Shown here piece after piece: positions 52,875 through 61,359 of a stretch of DNA of 64,000 nt. Source of the DNA: Keguizhuia sedimenti. Its GTDB lineage: Bacteria > Pseudomonadota > Gammaproteobacteria > Burkholderiales > Burkholderiaceae_D. The first letter of the stretch is position 1. Each line of letters opens with the position of its first letter. The position numbers were made by a program, and so were the translations under genes. Below the pieces are notes generated by a model. It did not search any database. It worked only from the letters and a program-made list of their open reading frames with translations, and had not been told where the DNA came from. The stretch lies in NCBI GenBank assembly GCA_030715135.1, contig JAUYVH010000001.1, positions 372,001 to 436,000 on the forward strand, read 5' to 3'.

Positions 52875-53100
52875 TCTTATTGGATCGCCAAAAAAATTAT
52901 GATATTGCGTTCTGGCAATATAATAATTCCTAAATCACACTTGCCATATACCGAATTAATATTTGCTTATAACTGGGCTCTCCTCAGGTATGTTAGTGCA
53001 GTTTGATTAAGTGTCCAGTAATCCGGTAGGGATTAATTCATTTTTTACGATCCGGTCTGAAATCCGTTTGCCAGGAATTAAACAGGTGGTGCGCCACCAA

Positions 53101-53823
53101 TCAATCGCCATTTGCTTCAGGGCAGTCTCGCACCTGCTGATTGGGAAAAGCAAACTTAAGCTTTTCAATGCCGGAGCGTGTCTGGCCGTCGGCCTGTAAC
53201 CGGAAAGCGATTTTTTTCATCGGCGCCTTGTATTCAGCCAGGCGTGCGCTGCGCACACCTTTTTGACCCAGTTGCGAGAGAAAAGCGCGCGCCGCTTCTT
53301 CGGATTTGAAAACGCCGAGCGATATGCCCCAGCGCAGTTCGGAATTAGAGTGATCCGCCAGCACGAAGTAATCCGTCACGCCCAATGCCCGCAGTTCGGC
53401 CACTTTCTTATCTGCCTCGGCCTTGCCGTTTTGCGGCGGGATCAGCACCATGTGGCTGCTCGGTTCACTGATATCCAGGCGTGCCGGTTTTTCTGTCAGA
53501 GGCAAGCTCGCGAGCTGCGCTTCAAAGCGCCGCGCTTCCACTACGGTAAACGCACCGATCTGAAGGCAAGCGATCTTTGGCGCCGCTTGCTCATTCGAAT
53601 TATCCGGCTGTGCAGCGGACGCTACGATATCCGGCGCCGGAGCGGATGCTGATGCGGGCGCAGGTGCCGGTGCCGCGATCAACTTGATCTTGTCGGCATT
53701 TAACTGGTTATTCATGCGTTCCGGTTCATGCCCGTCAGGGCCGAAACTGCCCAGATAACCCTGATGAAACGCGAACAGCACGCCGTTGACCAGCAACAGA
53801 AGGAAAAAAATAAGTTTCAGCAT
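53101..53823 (-). CDS. SPOR domain membrane protein
   Basis: The 240-residue protein has an N-terminal membrane helix ('KLIFFLLLLVNGVLFAFH'), an Ala/Pro-rich periplasmic linker (about residues 50-85) and a SPOR domain (about 150-225, 'YFVLADHSNSELRWGISLGV', 'SEEAARAFLSQLGQKGV'). SPOR domains bind denuded peptidoglycan at the division site. Its start overlaps the end of coaX by seven bases, as in other Burkholderiales with the birA-coaX-SPOR order. Confidence 0.9.
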   Translation of the reverse strand: MLKLIFFLLLLVNGVLFAFHQGYLGSFGPDGHEPERMNNQLNADKIKLIAAPAPAPASASAPAPDIVASAAQPDNSNEQAAPKIACLQIGAFTVVEARRFEAQLASLPLTEKPARLDISEPSSHMVLIPPQNGKAEADKKVAELRALGVTDYFVLADHSNSELRWGISLGVFKSEEAARAFLSQLGQKGVRSARLAEYKAPMKKIAFRLQADGQTRSGIEKLKFAFPNQQVRDCPEANGD

Positions 53824-54581
53824 GATGAGTTTGATTCCAGGGCGACGGCGTGCAAGCCGATCAAGACCAGATTATCGACGCGATCGCAGGGAATGGAAAG
53901 ATGCGGCGCAATCATGCCGGCTGCGCCGCCTGAGAGAATGCATTGCACGGCGCCGTGGCGCTTTTCAAGCGCACCGACTGCATGCTCGATGGCGCCGGTC
54001 TGCGCTGCAACACAGCCGCTGACAATGGCATCGTGCGTGTTGTCGGCAAACGGCGTGACGATCTCTATCTGTTCACCAACCTGCGGCAGCTGCGCGGTAT
54101 TGAGTGCCAGCGAAGTCGCCATCAGGCCAAGTCCAGGCAGGATCATGCCGCCGAGGAAAAGCCCGTCGCTTTCTATTGCATCGATGGTGGTCGCGGTGCC
54201 GCAGGTTGCCACGATCAATGCACGCCCCGGATAAAGGCTGCGCGCACCGATCGCGGAAGCAAACCGGTCGCATCCCAGCTGCTGAGGATTGCGATAGCCG
54301 CTGCGAATGCCCGCCGCTGAAACATTCGAGGCGAACCACTGGACGGAAACCGATGCATGCGCCTGCTGCAGCAAGTATAAAAGCTTCTCCCGCATTTCAG
54401 GTCCCGCCACGTTTGAAATCAGCGCGTGCGTGATCTTCCATTGCCGCCATGCCTCTACTAGTGTTTCGGCATCGGCATGCTTGGCCAGGCCGGAAGCAAG
54501 CCAGCCGCCTGCGACAGCACAGGTGCCGGTCGCCACCGCCCATTTGATTCGTGTATTGCCCGCATCGATCAGCAATAGCAT
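53817..54581 (-). CDS. coaX: Type III pantothenate kinase
   Basis: The 254-residue protein makes 4'-phosphopantothenate, the first step of coenzyme A synthesis. It has the ASKHA-fold phosphate motif 'LLIDAGNTRIKWAV' at the N-terminus, and 'GCDRFASAIGARSLYPGRAL', 'TCGTATTIDAI' and 'LSGGAAGMI' later. Type III enzymes are resistant to CoA feedback and typically need a monovalent cation. It lies nine bases downstream of birA. Confidence 0.96.
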   Translation of the reverse strand: MLLLIDAGNTRIKWAVATGTCAVAGGWLASGLAKHADAETLVEAWRQWKITHALISNVAGPEMREKLLYLLQQAHASVSVQWFASNVSAAGIRSGYRNPQQLGCDRFASAIGARSLYPGRALIVATCGTATTIDAIESDGLFLGGMILPGLGLMATSLALNTAQLPQVGEQIEIVTPFADNTHDAIVSGCVAAQTGAIEHAVGALEKRHGAVQCILSGGAAGMIAPHLSIPCDRVDNLVLIGLHAVALESNSSC

Positions 54582-54590
54582 GGAGATCCT

Positions 54591-55409
54591 TTACGCATGT
54601 TCGGCCAGCCGCAATGATACGTCGCCCGACATGACGGCAACCTGGCCTTCATCGGTGTCGAGCAGAAAGCGCCCGGCATGGTCGATGCCCAACGCCCTTC
54701 CCCTGTGCAGCACATTGCCATGATCCAGTATTGCAACCGGCTTGCCGGCATAGGCATGCAAGCAGTTCCAGCGTTCGATGAAAGGCGACAGTCCTTCGTC
54801 CTCGAATTGAACCAGGGCCTTTGCCAGGCTGTTCAGGAGCGCCGCAACGATGCGATTGCGATCGAAACTGCGATTTTCCGGCAGACTGTCCGCTGCCGCA
54901 ATCGGCGCACCGATTTGCGCTTGCAATGCCGGCGATGCATCGAGATTCAATCCGATGCCGATGACCGCCCATGCAGCATGGGATGGATTATCTTTTTCCG
55001 GCGCCGCTTCGATCAATATCCCGGCCAGCTTGCCGCCATCCTTCAGTACATCATTGGGCCACTTGAGGCGTGCATCGATGCCCCACGCTGCCAGAGTTTC
55101 CGCGAGCGAGACCCCTGCGACGAGCGACAATCCGGGCAGCTGTGCCAAAGGCAGCGCGAATTTCCAGGCCAGCGAAAAGGTCAGCGTCTTTCCTGGCTCC
55201 ATATGCCAGGTCCGCCCGGCACGGCCGCGACCGGCAGTCTGCTTTTCGGCAATCAGCAGGACCGGCCCGCGCAAGGCATGCAGGCGCGCCATCAAGTCGG
55301 CATTGGTCGATCCGGTTTCGCGAACCACTTCAATGGCAACCTGTCGCGCCAAGCCTTCGCATGCGCCGGCAATATCTTGTTCGGAATAAACAAAACTCAT
55401 GTTGCGCAT
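54591..55409 (-). CDS. birA: Biotin--[acetyl-CoA-carboxylase] ligase
   Basis: The 272-residue protein is a monofunctional biotin protein ligase: it lacks the N-terminal DNA-binding domain of E. coli BirA and starts close to the catalytic domain. Motifs are 'TGSTNADLMARL', the ATP/biotin loop 'AGRGRAGRTWHMEPGKTL' and 'KWPNDVLKDGGKLAGILIEA'. It biotinylates the BCCP subunit of acetyl-CoA carboxylase. I keep the first ATG at 55409; one at 55400 is nearly equivalent. It starts the birA-coaX-SPOR operon. Confidence 0.94.
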   Translation of the reverse strand: MRNMSFVYSEQDIAGACEGLARQVAIEVVRETGSTNADLMARLHALRGPVLLIAEKQTAGRGRAGRTWHMEPGKTLTFSLAWKFALPLAQLPGLSLVAGVSLAETLAAWGIDARLKWPNDVLKDGGKLAGILIEAAPEKDNPSHAAWAVIGIGLNLDASPALQAQIGAPIAAADSLPENRSFDRNRIVAALLNSLAKALVQFEDEGLSPFIERWNCLHAYAGKPVAILDHGNVLHRGRALGIDHAGRFLLDTDEGQVAVMSGDVSLRLAEHA

Positions 55410-55591
55410 TCTAGAGCAGATTCAGCCTCACTGTGCCATCTTTGCTTCACGCATTGCACATCCTGCGTGCGGCACTGCATTGCGCGAGCCCCGCCAGGCC
55501 GGCACCGCTGTGATGCCGTGCAAGCTGATATGGCGCAGAATACGGGCGGCTTCGCGGTGACGCTTGCCGGAATGTCATTTACACTCGATCA

Positions 55592-56719
55592 ATGACTTCG
55601 ATCGAACCGCCCTCACTGAAGACCGACTCCGCTGACCGCTCTACAGTCATTGCTTGCGGCACTTGGCAGGTGCAGCCCTTGGCGCGTCCTCAGATACTCG
55701 CGCAGATCGAATCCATGCTGCGCACATTACCCGATCCGGCTGCATTGCATTGGGATTTGCGCAATATCAAGGCACTCGACCATATCGGCGCGCAGATCCT
55801 GTGGAATGCATGGAACAGGCGCTTTCCCGCCAGGATCGATCTGGCGCAACAGCATGAAGCGTTTTTTGCACGGCTGCAAAATGCCGCGGCGGTTCCTGCA
55901 ACAAAAAAATCTTCCGGCAGCCAAATTATTCATGCCCGGTTCAGCGCCGCTATCCATACGTTGCACCAGCACCTCAGCGGCTTCATCGCCCTCATAGGGC
56001 AGCTCGTGCTCGATATTGCACGTTTTGCCGCACAACCGCAGCGCGGGCCGTGGCGCGAAATCTCGGCCAATATTTTCCGCACCGGCTATCAGGCGCTCGG
56101 CATTACCGCCCTGGTGGGATTCTTAATCGGCGTGGTGCTGTCCTACCTTTCGGCGCAGCAGCTGCAGACTTTCGGCGCCGATGTTTACCTGGTCAATATC
56201 CTGGGCATGGCCATCATCCGCGAGCTCGGGCCGCTCCTGGCCGCGATTCTGGTGGCCGGCCGATCGGGATCATCCATTACCGCACAGATCGGCGTCATGC
56301 GCGTGACTGAAGAACTGGATGCGATGCTGGTGATGGGCTTGCCGCACGGTTTTCGGCTGATCATGCCGCGCGTACTGGCGCTGGCGATTTCGATGCCGCT
56401 CCTGGTGGTGTGGACCGATGCGATGGCACTCCTGGGCGGCATGGCTGCCGCAAGCGTCGAACTCGATTTGTCGCCTGCGTATTTTCTGAAAGAGTTACCG
56501 GATGCGGTGCCGGTTGCGAATTACTGGATAGGCATCGGCAAGGGTTTCGCCTTCGGCATCCTGATCGCTCTGGTGGCTTGCCATTTCGGTTTGCGCATTG
56601 AACCGAATACCGAGAGCCTCGGACAACTGACCACGACTTCCGTGGTCACGGCGATCACGGTCGTGATCCTGGCCGACGCGGTATTCGCGATCGTGTTCAA
56701 GGGTGTGGGGTTTTACTGA
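55592..56719 (+). CDS. MlaE-type ABC transporter permease with N-terminal STAS-like domain
   Basis: The 375-residue protein has an N-terminal STAS/MlaB-like domain (about residues 20-105, 'ALHWDLRNIKALDHIGAQIL') fused to an MlaE permease (about 130-375). The permease shows 'GITALVGFLIGVVLSYLSAQ', 'ILGMAIIRELGPLLAAILVA', 'GSSITAQIGVMRVTEELDAM' and a final 'VVTAITVVILADAVFAIVF'. It is part of an inner-membrane complex moving phospholipids between inner and outer membrane. In E. coli the STAS protein MlaB is separate; here it is fused. The stop overlaps the next start by one base. Confidence 0.93.
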   Translation: MTSIEPPSLKTDSADRSTVIACGTWQVQPLARPQILAQIESMLRTLPDPAALHWDLRNIKALDHIGAQILWNAWNRRFPARIDLAQQHEAFFARLQNAAAVPATKKSSGSQIIHARFSAAIHTLHQHLSGFIALIGQLVLDIARFAAQPQRGPWREISANIFRTGYQALGITALVGFLIGVVLSYLSAQQLQTFGADVYLVNILGMAIIRELGPLLAAILVAGRSGSSITAQIGVMRVTEELDAMLVMGLPHGFRLIMPRVLALAISMPLLVVWTDAMALLGGMAAASVELDLSPAYFLKELPDAVPVANYWIGIGKGFAFGILIALVACHFGLRIEPNTESLGQLTTTSVVTAITVVILADAVFAIVFKGVGFY

Positions 56720-57558
56720 TGGCGGATCAGGAGAATCAGGAAAATCGGAAGCACACGCCCGTCATTGAGATAAAAGATCTGACGACGCAGTTCGGCGACT
56801 TCGTCGTGCACCGGGATTTGAACCTGACGATAGAACGCGGCCAGATCGTTTCGCTGGTTGGCGGGTCTGGTTCAGGCAAGACTACTTTGCTGCGGCAAAT
56901 CCTGGGACTGGAAAGGCCGAGCAAAGGCAGCGTAAAGGTATTCGGCACCGAAATCAGCCGGGCCGACCGCAATACGCTGCAGGAGATACGCAACCGCTGG
57001 GGCATGCTGTTTCAGCATGGCGCGCTGTTTTCTGCATTGACCACTTTCGACAATGTCGCGCAGCCGATGCGCGAACTGCGCACGCTGCCGGAAGAGGTGA
57101 TTCGCGATGCCGCCTTACTGAAATTGCAGATGGTCGGCATCGGGCCTGAGCATGCGCAAAAAATGCCTGCCGACCTGTCGGGCGGCATGGTCAAACGGGT
57201 GGCACTGGCGCGCGCGTTGGCGCTGGAGCCTGAACTTCTGTTCCTGGACGAACCTACCGCCGGACTCGACCCGAGCTTATCGGACAGTTTTGTAGAACTG
57301 ATTCGCGGCCTGCACCGCGAGCTTCACCTGACGGTTGTGATGGTCACGCATGACCTCGACACCCTGTTCGCTTTGTCCACCCACGTGGCGGTGCTGGCGG
57401 ACAAGCATGTGATTGCGTTCGGCACGCCTGAAGAGGTGATCAAGGTGCAGCATCCGTTCATCGAAGATTTTTTCCTGGGGCCGCGTGGGCGTGCAGCATT
57501 GAAAGAGATGCGCCCCGCAGCAACAGGCAGAACAGATAGGATTGATTATGGAAAATAA
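56719..57558 (+). CDS. MlaF-type ABC transporter ATP-binding protein
   Basis: The 279-residue ATPase has Walker A 'VGGSGSGKTTLLRQIL', Q-loop 'MLFQHGALFSALTTFDNVAQ', signature 'LSGGMVKRVALARALA' and Walker B 'LLFLDEPTAGLDP'. The switch is 'VTHDLDTLF'. The LSGGM variant and C-terminal extension are typical of MlaF-like retrograde/anterograde lipid transporters. The end overlaps the start of the MCE gene by 11 bases. Confidence 0.93.
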   Translation: MADQENQENRKHTPVIEIKDLTTQFGDFVVHRDLNLTIERGQIVSLVGGSGSGKTTLLRQILGLERPSKGSVKVFGTEISRADRNTLQEIRNRWGMLFQHGALFSALTTFDNVAQPMRELRTLPEEVIRDAALLKLQMVGIGPEHAQKMPADLSGGMVKRVALARALALEPELLFLDEPTAGLDPSLSDSFVELIRGLHRELHLTVVMVTHDLDTLFALSTHVAVLADKHVIAFGTPEEVIKVQHPFIEDFFLGPRGRAALKEMRPAATGRTDRIDYGK

Positions 57559-58462
57559 ATCGCATGCATTCATGGTCGGCGTATTCACGCTGGTGTTATT
57601 GACAGCTGCCATACTGGTGGGCATATGGCTTAACCGCGACCATATCGAAACGGTCCCGTACCAGATCGCCACCAAGCTGTCGGTGCCCGGATTGAATCCG
57701 CAGGCGGCGGTGCGCTATCGCGGACTGGATGTGGGGCGCGTCGAGGGCATCATCTTCGATCCCCAGGTGCCGGGGCAAATCCTGATCAACATCAACGTGC
57801 GCCCGGACACGCCGGTTACGCATTCCACTTATGCCACGCTCGGCTATCAAGGCGTGACCGGCATTGCTTACGTACAGCTGGACGACGATGGCAGTCAGCC
57901 CGTTAAACTGCCGAGTTCGGAAAACCAGGTTGCGCGCATTGCTCTGCGCCCCAGCCTGTTTGACACGCTGCAGAATAAAGGCCTGGCAATCCTGGAGCAA
58001 ACCGAAGAGGTTGCCAAGCGCGTCAACAATCTGCTTTCGAATGAAAACCAGGAGACGGTCCTTGCCGCGTTCAACAATGTCAGCAAGGCCGCCAGCGAAC
58101 TCCAGTCGATACCGCGCCAGTTGCAACCTACGCTGTCGAAGTTGCCGGCCCTGACCACGCAGGCGCAGCAGAGCCTGAATTCGATTGGAAAACTGTCCAG
58201 CAATCTTGATGCGCTGACGACTGAACTGAAGCAGCCGAACGGCACCATCGACCGTCTGGCCGATGCCATCGATCGCGTCGGATTGGCCGCAGACAGCATC
58301 CAACTCGAAGCCTTGCCGCTATCGAACGATGTGCGGACTTCACTGCGCCAGCTGAACCGCACGCTCGAAGGAATCAGTGAACGGCCGCAAAGCGTGCTCT
58401 TTGGATCGCGCAGGCCGGAACCCGGGCCCGGCGAAGCGGATTTCTCGCCTCCTGCCGAATGA
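57548..58462 (+). CDS. MCE/MlaD family periplasmic lipid-transfer protein
   Basis: From the ATG at 57548 the protein has 304 residues. An N-terminal membrane anchor ('FMVGVFTLVLLTAAILVGIW') is followed by an MCE domain (about 35-120, with 'GLNPQAAVRYRGLDVGRVEG' and 'GVTGIAYVQLDD'). A long helical region (about 150-285) then probably forms part of the hexameric channel. The helical C-terminus is longer than in E. coli MlaD and more like PqiB/YebT-lineage single-MCE proteins. It overlaps both neighbours in the operon. Confidence 0.92.
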   Translation: MENKSHAFMVGVFTLVLLTAAILVGIWLNRDHIETVPYQIATKLSVPGLNPQAAVRYRGLDVGRVEGIIFDPQVPGQILININVRPDTPVTHSTYATLGYQGVTGIAYVQLDDDGSQPVKLPSSENQVARIALRPSLFDTLQNKGLAILEQTEEVAKRVNNLLSNENQETVLAAFNNVSKAASELQSIPRQLQPTLSKLPALTTQAQQSLNSIGKLSSNLDALTTELKQPNGTIDRLADAIDRVGLAADSIQLEALPLSNDVRTSLRQLNRTLEGISERPQSVLFGSRRPEPGPGEADFSPPAE

Positions 58463-59082
58463 ATTTGACTAGAAAAAATATGATGAAAAATTTTATTTCT
58501 CTTGCCTTGCTATTTCTGGCCTTGAGCGGCTGTGCGGTCAGCGAACCGCCACCGCGCAGCCAGGCTTACGATCTGGGGCCGCTGAGCAGGAAGCATGCTG
58601 CCGATGCACCGCGTTTGCCCGCGCTGAGCGTTGCGCATATCGACGCACCTTCCTGGCTGGACAGCACCAGGATGTTTTACCGGCTTGCCTACGCCAACGA
58701 ACAGCAGCCGCGCCAGTATTCCGGCAGCCGCTGGATTACGCCGCCGGCACAGTTATTCGAACAGCGCCTGAAATCCTGGATCGGCCAGGAAGGCAACATG
58801 GTGCTGTCGGCATCTGCGGGCGCCATGCGCGTTCCGGTGTTGCAGATCGAAGTGGATGAATTCACGCAGATTTTCGAAAGTCCTGCGCAAAGCGCGGCCC
58901 ATGTTACAGTTCGGGCTGCGGTAATCCAAAACCGCATTTTGATCGCGCAACAGACGTTTACGAAACAAGTACCTGCTCCCACCGCGGATGCGCCGGGCGG
59001 TGTCCGGGCACTGGCCGATGCCAGCGACGCGGTGATTGCAGACATGATGAGATGGCTAGCCCAACTTCCTCTGAAAAAATAA
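58459..59082 (+). CDS. ABC-type transport auxiliary lipoprotein (PqiC-like)
   Basis: The 207-residue protein is a lipoprotein with lipobox 'LALSGCAVSEP', so it is anchored by a modified Cys in the outer or inner membrane. The PqiC/YmbA-like domain shows 'YDLGPLSRK', 'ARMFYRLAYANEQQPRQYSG'-type strand ('TRMFYRLAYANEQQPRQYSG') and 'WITPPAQLFEQRLKSWI'. It partners with the MCE protein to link transport to the outer membrane. Start overlaps the MCE stop by four bases (ATGA); a second Met eight codons later is possible. Confidence 0.9.
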   Translation: MNLTRKNMMKNFISLALLFLALSGCAVSEPPPRSQAYDLGPLSRKHAADAPRLPALSVAHIDAPSWLDSTRMFYRLAYANEQQPRQYSGSRWITPPAQLFEQRLKSWIGQEGNMVLSASAGAMRVPVLQIEVDEFTQIFESPAQSAAHVTVRAAVIQNRILIAQQTFTKQVPAPTADAPGGVRALADASDAVIADMMRWLAQLPLKK

Positions 59083-60203
59083 AGCCTTCGGAAGCGTTTA
59101 CCAATGCGTCGGTCTTCGCGCGCGTCGGTCTGCTGGTCTATACCATCCTGATTGTGTATGCGAGCTGGTATCCGTTCTCCGGCTGGCAGGACAAAGGTCT
59201 GACGCCCTGGCATTATCTTTCCCTGCCGCTGCCGCACTACTGGACCAAGTTCGATGTGGCCGCCAACATCCTGGCCTATATTCCGTTCGGTATCGGCGTA
59301 GTGTTTGCGATGCATCCGCACGTGCGGAGAATCTTTGCATTCCTGCTGGCCTCTGCCGCCGGAGTGCTGCTGTCGGGCATAATCGAAGCAGGACAAACTT
59401 TTTTGCCGAGCCGCGTTCCATCGAACCTGGATCTGTTCACCAATTCTGCTGGCGCGATACTGGGTGCATTGGTCGGCGTTCTGCTGATGCCGTATATACT
59501 GGAACGAAGCCGGCTGATGCAGTTGCGCAGGCGCTGGTTCCTTCATGAAGCCAGCCGCGGCCTGATCGTGGCGGGCCTGTGGCCACTTGCACAAATTTAT
59601 CCGCAAAGTTATCTGTTTGGCCACGGCCAGTTAACGCCGATCCTGTCCGAATGGCTGTCCTTCTGGTGGTCGACGCCTGTCGACCTGAGCGGCCTGATCC
59701 TGCAGGACCGGCAACTGACAATTGAACAATACTGGCTTGCCGAAACCATCATCACCGCCTGCGGATTTACCGGCGCATTGCTGACGCTGCTTTGCATTTT
59801 GCGCAAGACCGCCCCGAAAGTCGTCCTTGTGGTCTTGCTCGCGCTATCCGCTTTTGCGGCCAAGGCCTTGTCCAATGCATTGCTGTTTTCTCCTGAGCAG
59901 GCATTCGTGTGGCTGACGCCGGGCGCGCAGGCCGGCATCCTGGTCAGCCTGATCATGCTGGGCGGACTGGTGTTTGCACCGCCGACCGCGCAGCGGCGCG
60001 TGGCGGCGCTGACCCTGATCATCAGCCTGATCGTGGTGAACGCGGCACCGGCCAATCCCTATTTCGTTGCGACGCTGCAGAGCTGGGTGCAGGGCAAGCT
60101 GCAGAACTTTAACGGGGCCGTGCAGTTTCTGGGACTGGCATGGCCGTTTTTTGCGCTCTGGTTTCTGTACCATCCCGTGCATCGCAAGCTGAAGCAAACC
60201 TGA
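59052..60203 (+). CDS. VanZ family membrane protein
   Basis: The 383-residue protein carries an N-terminal VanZ-like domain ('VYASWYPFSGWQDKG', 'DVAANILAYIPFGIGVVFA', 'GIIEAGQTFLPSRVPSNLDL'). About five further membrane helices follow, with the conserved acidic residues of VanZ near 'SGIIEAGQ'. VanZ proteins are phospholipid- or teicoplanin-related with unclear chemistry. It overlaps the lipoprotein gene by 31 bases, so it is translated with the Mla-type operon and may act on the same lipids. That link is inference. Confidence 0.88.
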   Translation: MASPTSSEKIKPSEAFTNASVFARVGLLVYTILIVYASWYPFSGWQDKGLTPWHYLSLPLPHYWTKFDVAANILAYIPFGIGVVFAMHPHVRRIFAFLLASAAGVLLSGIIEAGQTFLPSRVPSNLDLFTNSAGAILGALVGVLLMPYILERSRLMQLRRRWFLHEASRGLIVAGLWPLAQIYPQSYLFGHGQLTPILSEWLSFWWSTPVDLSGLILQDRQLTIEQYWLAETIITACGFTGALLTLLCILRKTAPKVVLVVLLALSAFAAKALSNALLFSPEQAFVWLTPGAQAGILVSLIMLGGLVFAPPTAQRRVAALTLIISLIVVNAAPANPYFVATLQSWVQGKLQNFNGAVQFLGLAWPFFALWFLYHPVHRKLKQT

Positions 60204-60256
60204 ACGCGGTGTATCATGGTGCCCTCGACGCACCTGTACCATTCCAATACATTCCC

Positions 60257-60574
60257 ATGGCCGACAAACCTTATTACAAACACCACGTTTTCTTCTGCCT
60301 GAACCAGCGCGACGAAGGGCGCCCCTGCTGCGCCGACCGCGGCGCCCAGATCGCCCAGGAACACGCAAAATCGCGCATCAAGGAACTGGGCTTGAGCGGC
60401 CAGGGCAAAGTGCGCATCAACAAATCCGGTTGCCTGGACCGTTGCGAAGATGGCCCGGTGGTAGTCGTATACCCGGAAGGCACCTGGTATACCTATGTTG
60501 ACACCCATGACATCGATGAAATCATCGATGAGCATCTGGTCAAGGGCAAGATTGTCGAGCGCCTGAAGATTTGA
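60257..60574 (+). CDS. Thioredoxin-like [2Fe-2S] ferredoxin
   Basis: The 105-residue protein starts MADKPYYKHHVFFCLNQRDE and has cysteines in 'FFCLNQ', 'RPCCADRG' and 'SGCLDRCEDGP'. These fit the thioredoxin-like [2Fe-2S] ferredoxin family with four cluster ligands. 'VVVYPEGTWYTYVDTHDIDE' is typical. I use the ATG at 60257; the upstream open frame belongs to the preceding gene's tail in another frame. The electron partner is unknown. Confidence 0.9.
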   Translation: MADKPYYKHHVFFCLNQRDEGRPCCADRGAQIAQEHAKSRIKELGLSGQGKVRINKSGCLDRCEDGPVVVVYPEGTWYTYVDTHDIDEIIDEHLVKGKIVERLKI

Positions 60575-60588
60575 GTCAGTAGCTGCTC

Positions 60589-61224
60589 ATGAACGCCCAA
60601 ACCCAATATTTTTTTCTCTCGGGCCCGGCCGGCCGAATCGAATGCGCGCTGGATTTGCCGGACCCGGATAAATTCGCCGTGCCGCGCGGTATTGCGCTGA
60701 TCGCGCATCCGCATCCGCTGTACGGCGGAACGATGAACAATAAAGTCGTGCATACCCTGACGCGCGCTTTTACCACGCTGGGCTATGCTGCAGCGCGCAT
60801 GAATTTCCGCGGCGTGGGACAGTCGGAAGGCGTGCATGATGAAGGACGCGGCGAAGTGGACGACATGACCATCCTGCTGCATCATATGCAACAGCAGTAT
60901 CCGCATCTGCCGGTGGCATTGGCCGGTTTCTCTTTTGGCACCTTCGTTCAAACCCAGTTGCATCACCGCTTGCTGGAACAGCAAACTCCTGCAGAGCGCC
61001 TGGTACTGGTCGGCTGCGCTGCCGGCAAATGGCCGATTCCGCAGGTTCCTGCCGACACCATCGTGATCCACGGCGAGCTGGACGATACCATTCCGCTAAC
61101 GGACGTCTTCGACTGGGCGCGGCCGCAGACCCTGCCGATCATGGTCATTCCCGGCGCCGATCACTTTTTTAATCTCAAGTTGCAACATATCAAGAATTTG
61201 GTAGTCGAACGCTGGCATTGCTAG
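60589..61224 (+). CDS. Alpha/beta hydrolase (COG2945 type)
   Basis: The 211-residue protein has 'ALIAHPHPLYGGTMNNKVVH', the nucleophile elbow 'GFSFG' (Ser at about 110), the acid in 'HGELDDTIPL' and His in 'PGADHFFNLKL'. This is the short hydrolase family related to dienelactone hydrolases, with unknown substrates. It lies 14 bases after the ferredoxin gene and is followed by a hairpin terminator. Confidence 0.9.
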   Translation: MNAQTQYFFLSGPAGRIECALDLPDPDKFAVPRGIALIAHPHPLYGGTMNNKVVHTLTRAFTTLGYAAARMNFRGVGQSEGVHDEGRGEVDDMTILLHHMQQQYPHLPVALAGFSFGTFVQTQLHHRLLEQQTPAERLVLVGCAAGKWPIPQVPADTIVIHGELDDTIPLTDVFDWARPQTLPIMVIPGADHFFNLKLQHIKNLVVERWHC

Positions 61225-61271
61225 AAAGCATGTTTTCATTCATGCTCATGCCATTGCTCTAGACGAGTCTT

Positions 61272-61295
61272 GCGAGCCGGGAAGGCTCGCATTTT
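61272..61295 (+). terminator. Rho-independent terminator after hydrolase gene
   Basis: GCGAGCC and GGCTCGC form a 7-bp stem with a 5-base loop (61272-61290), followed by ATTTTCTGTTTG, a loose T-rich tail. Confidence 0.65.
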
Positions 61296-61359
61296 CTGTT
61301 TGTTTCGTTTTAACCAACTGCGGGCCGAAAGGCAATGCAGTTTTTTTAATATACGCTCG

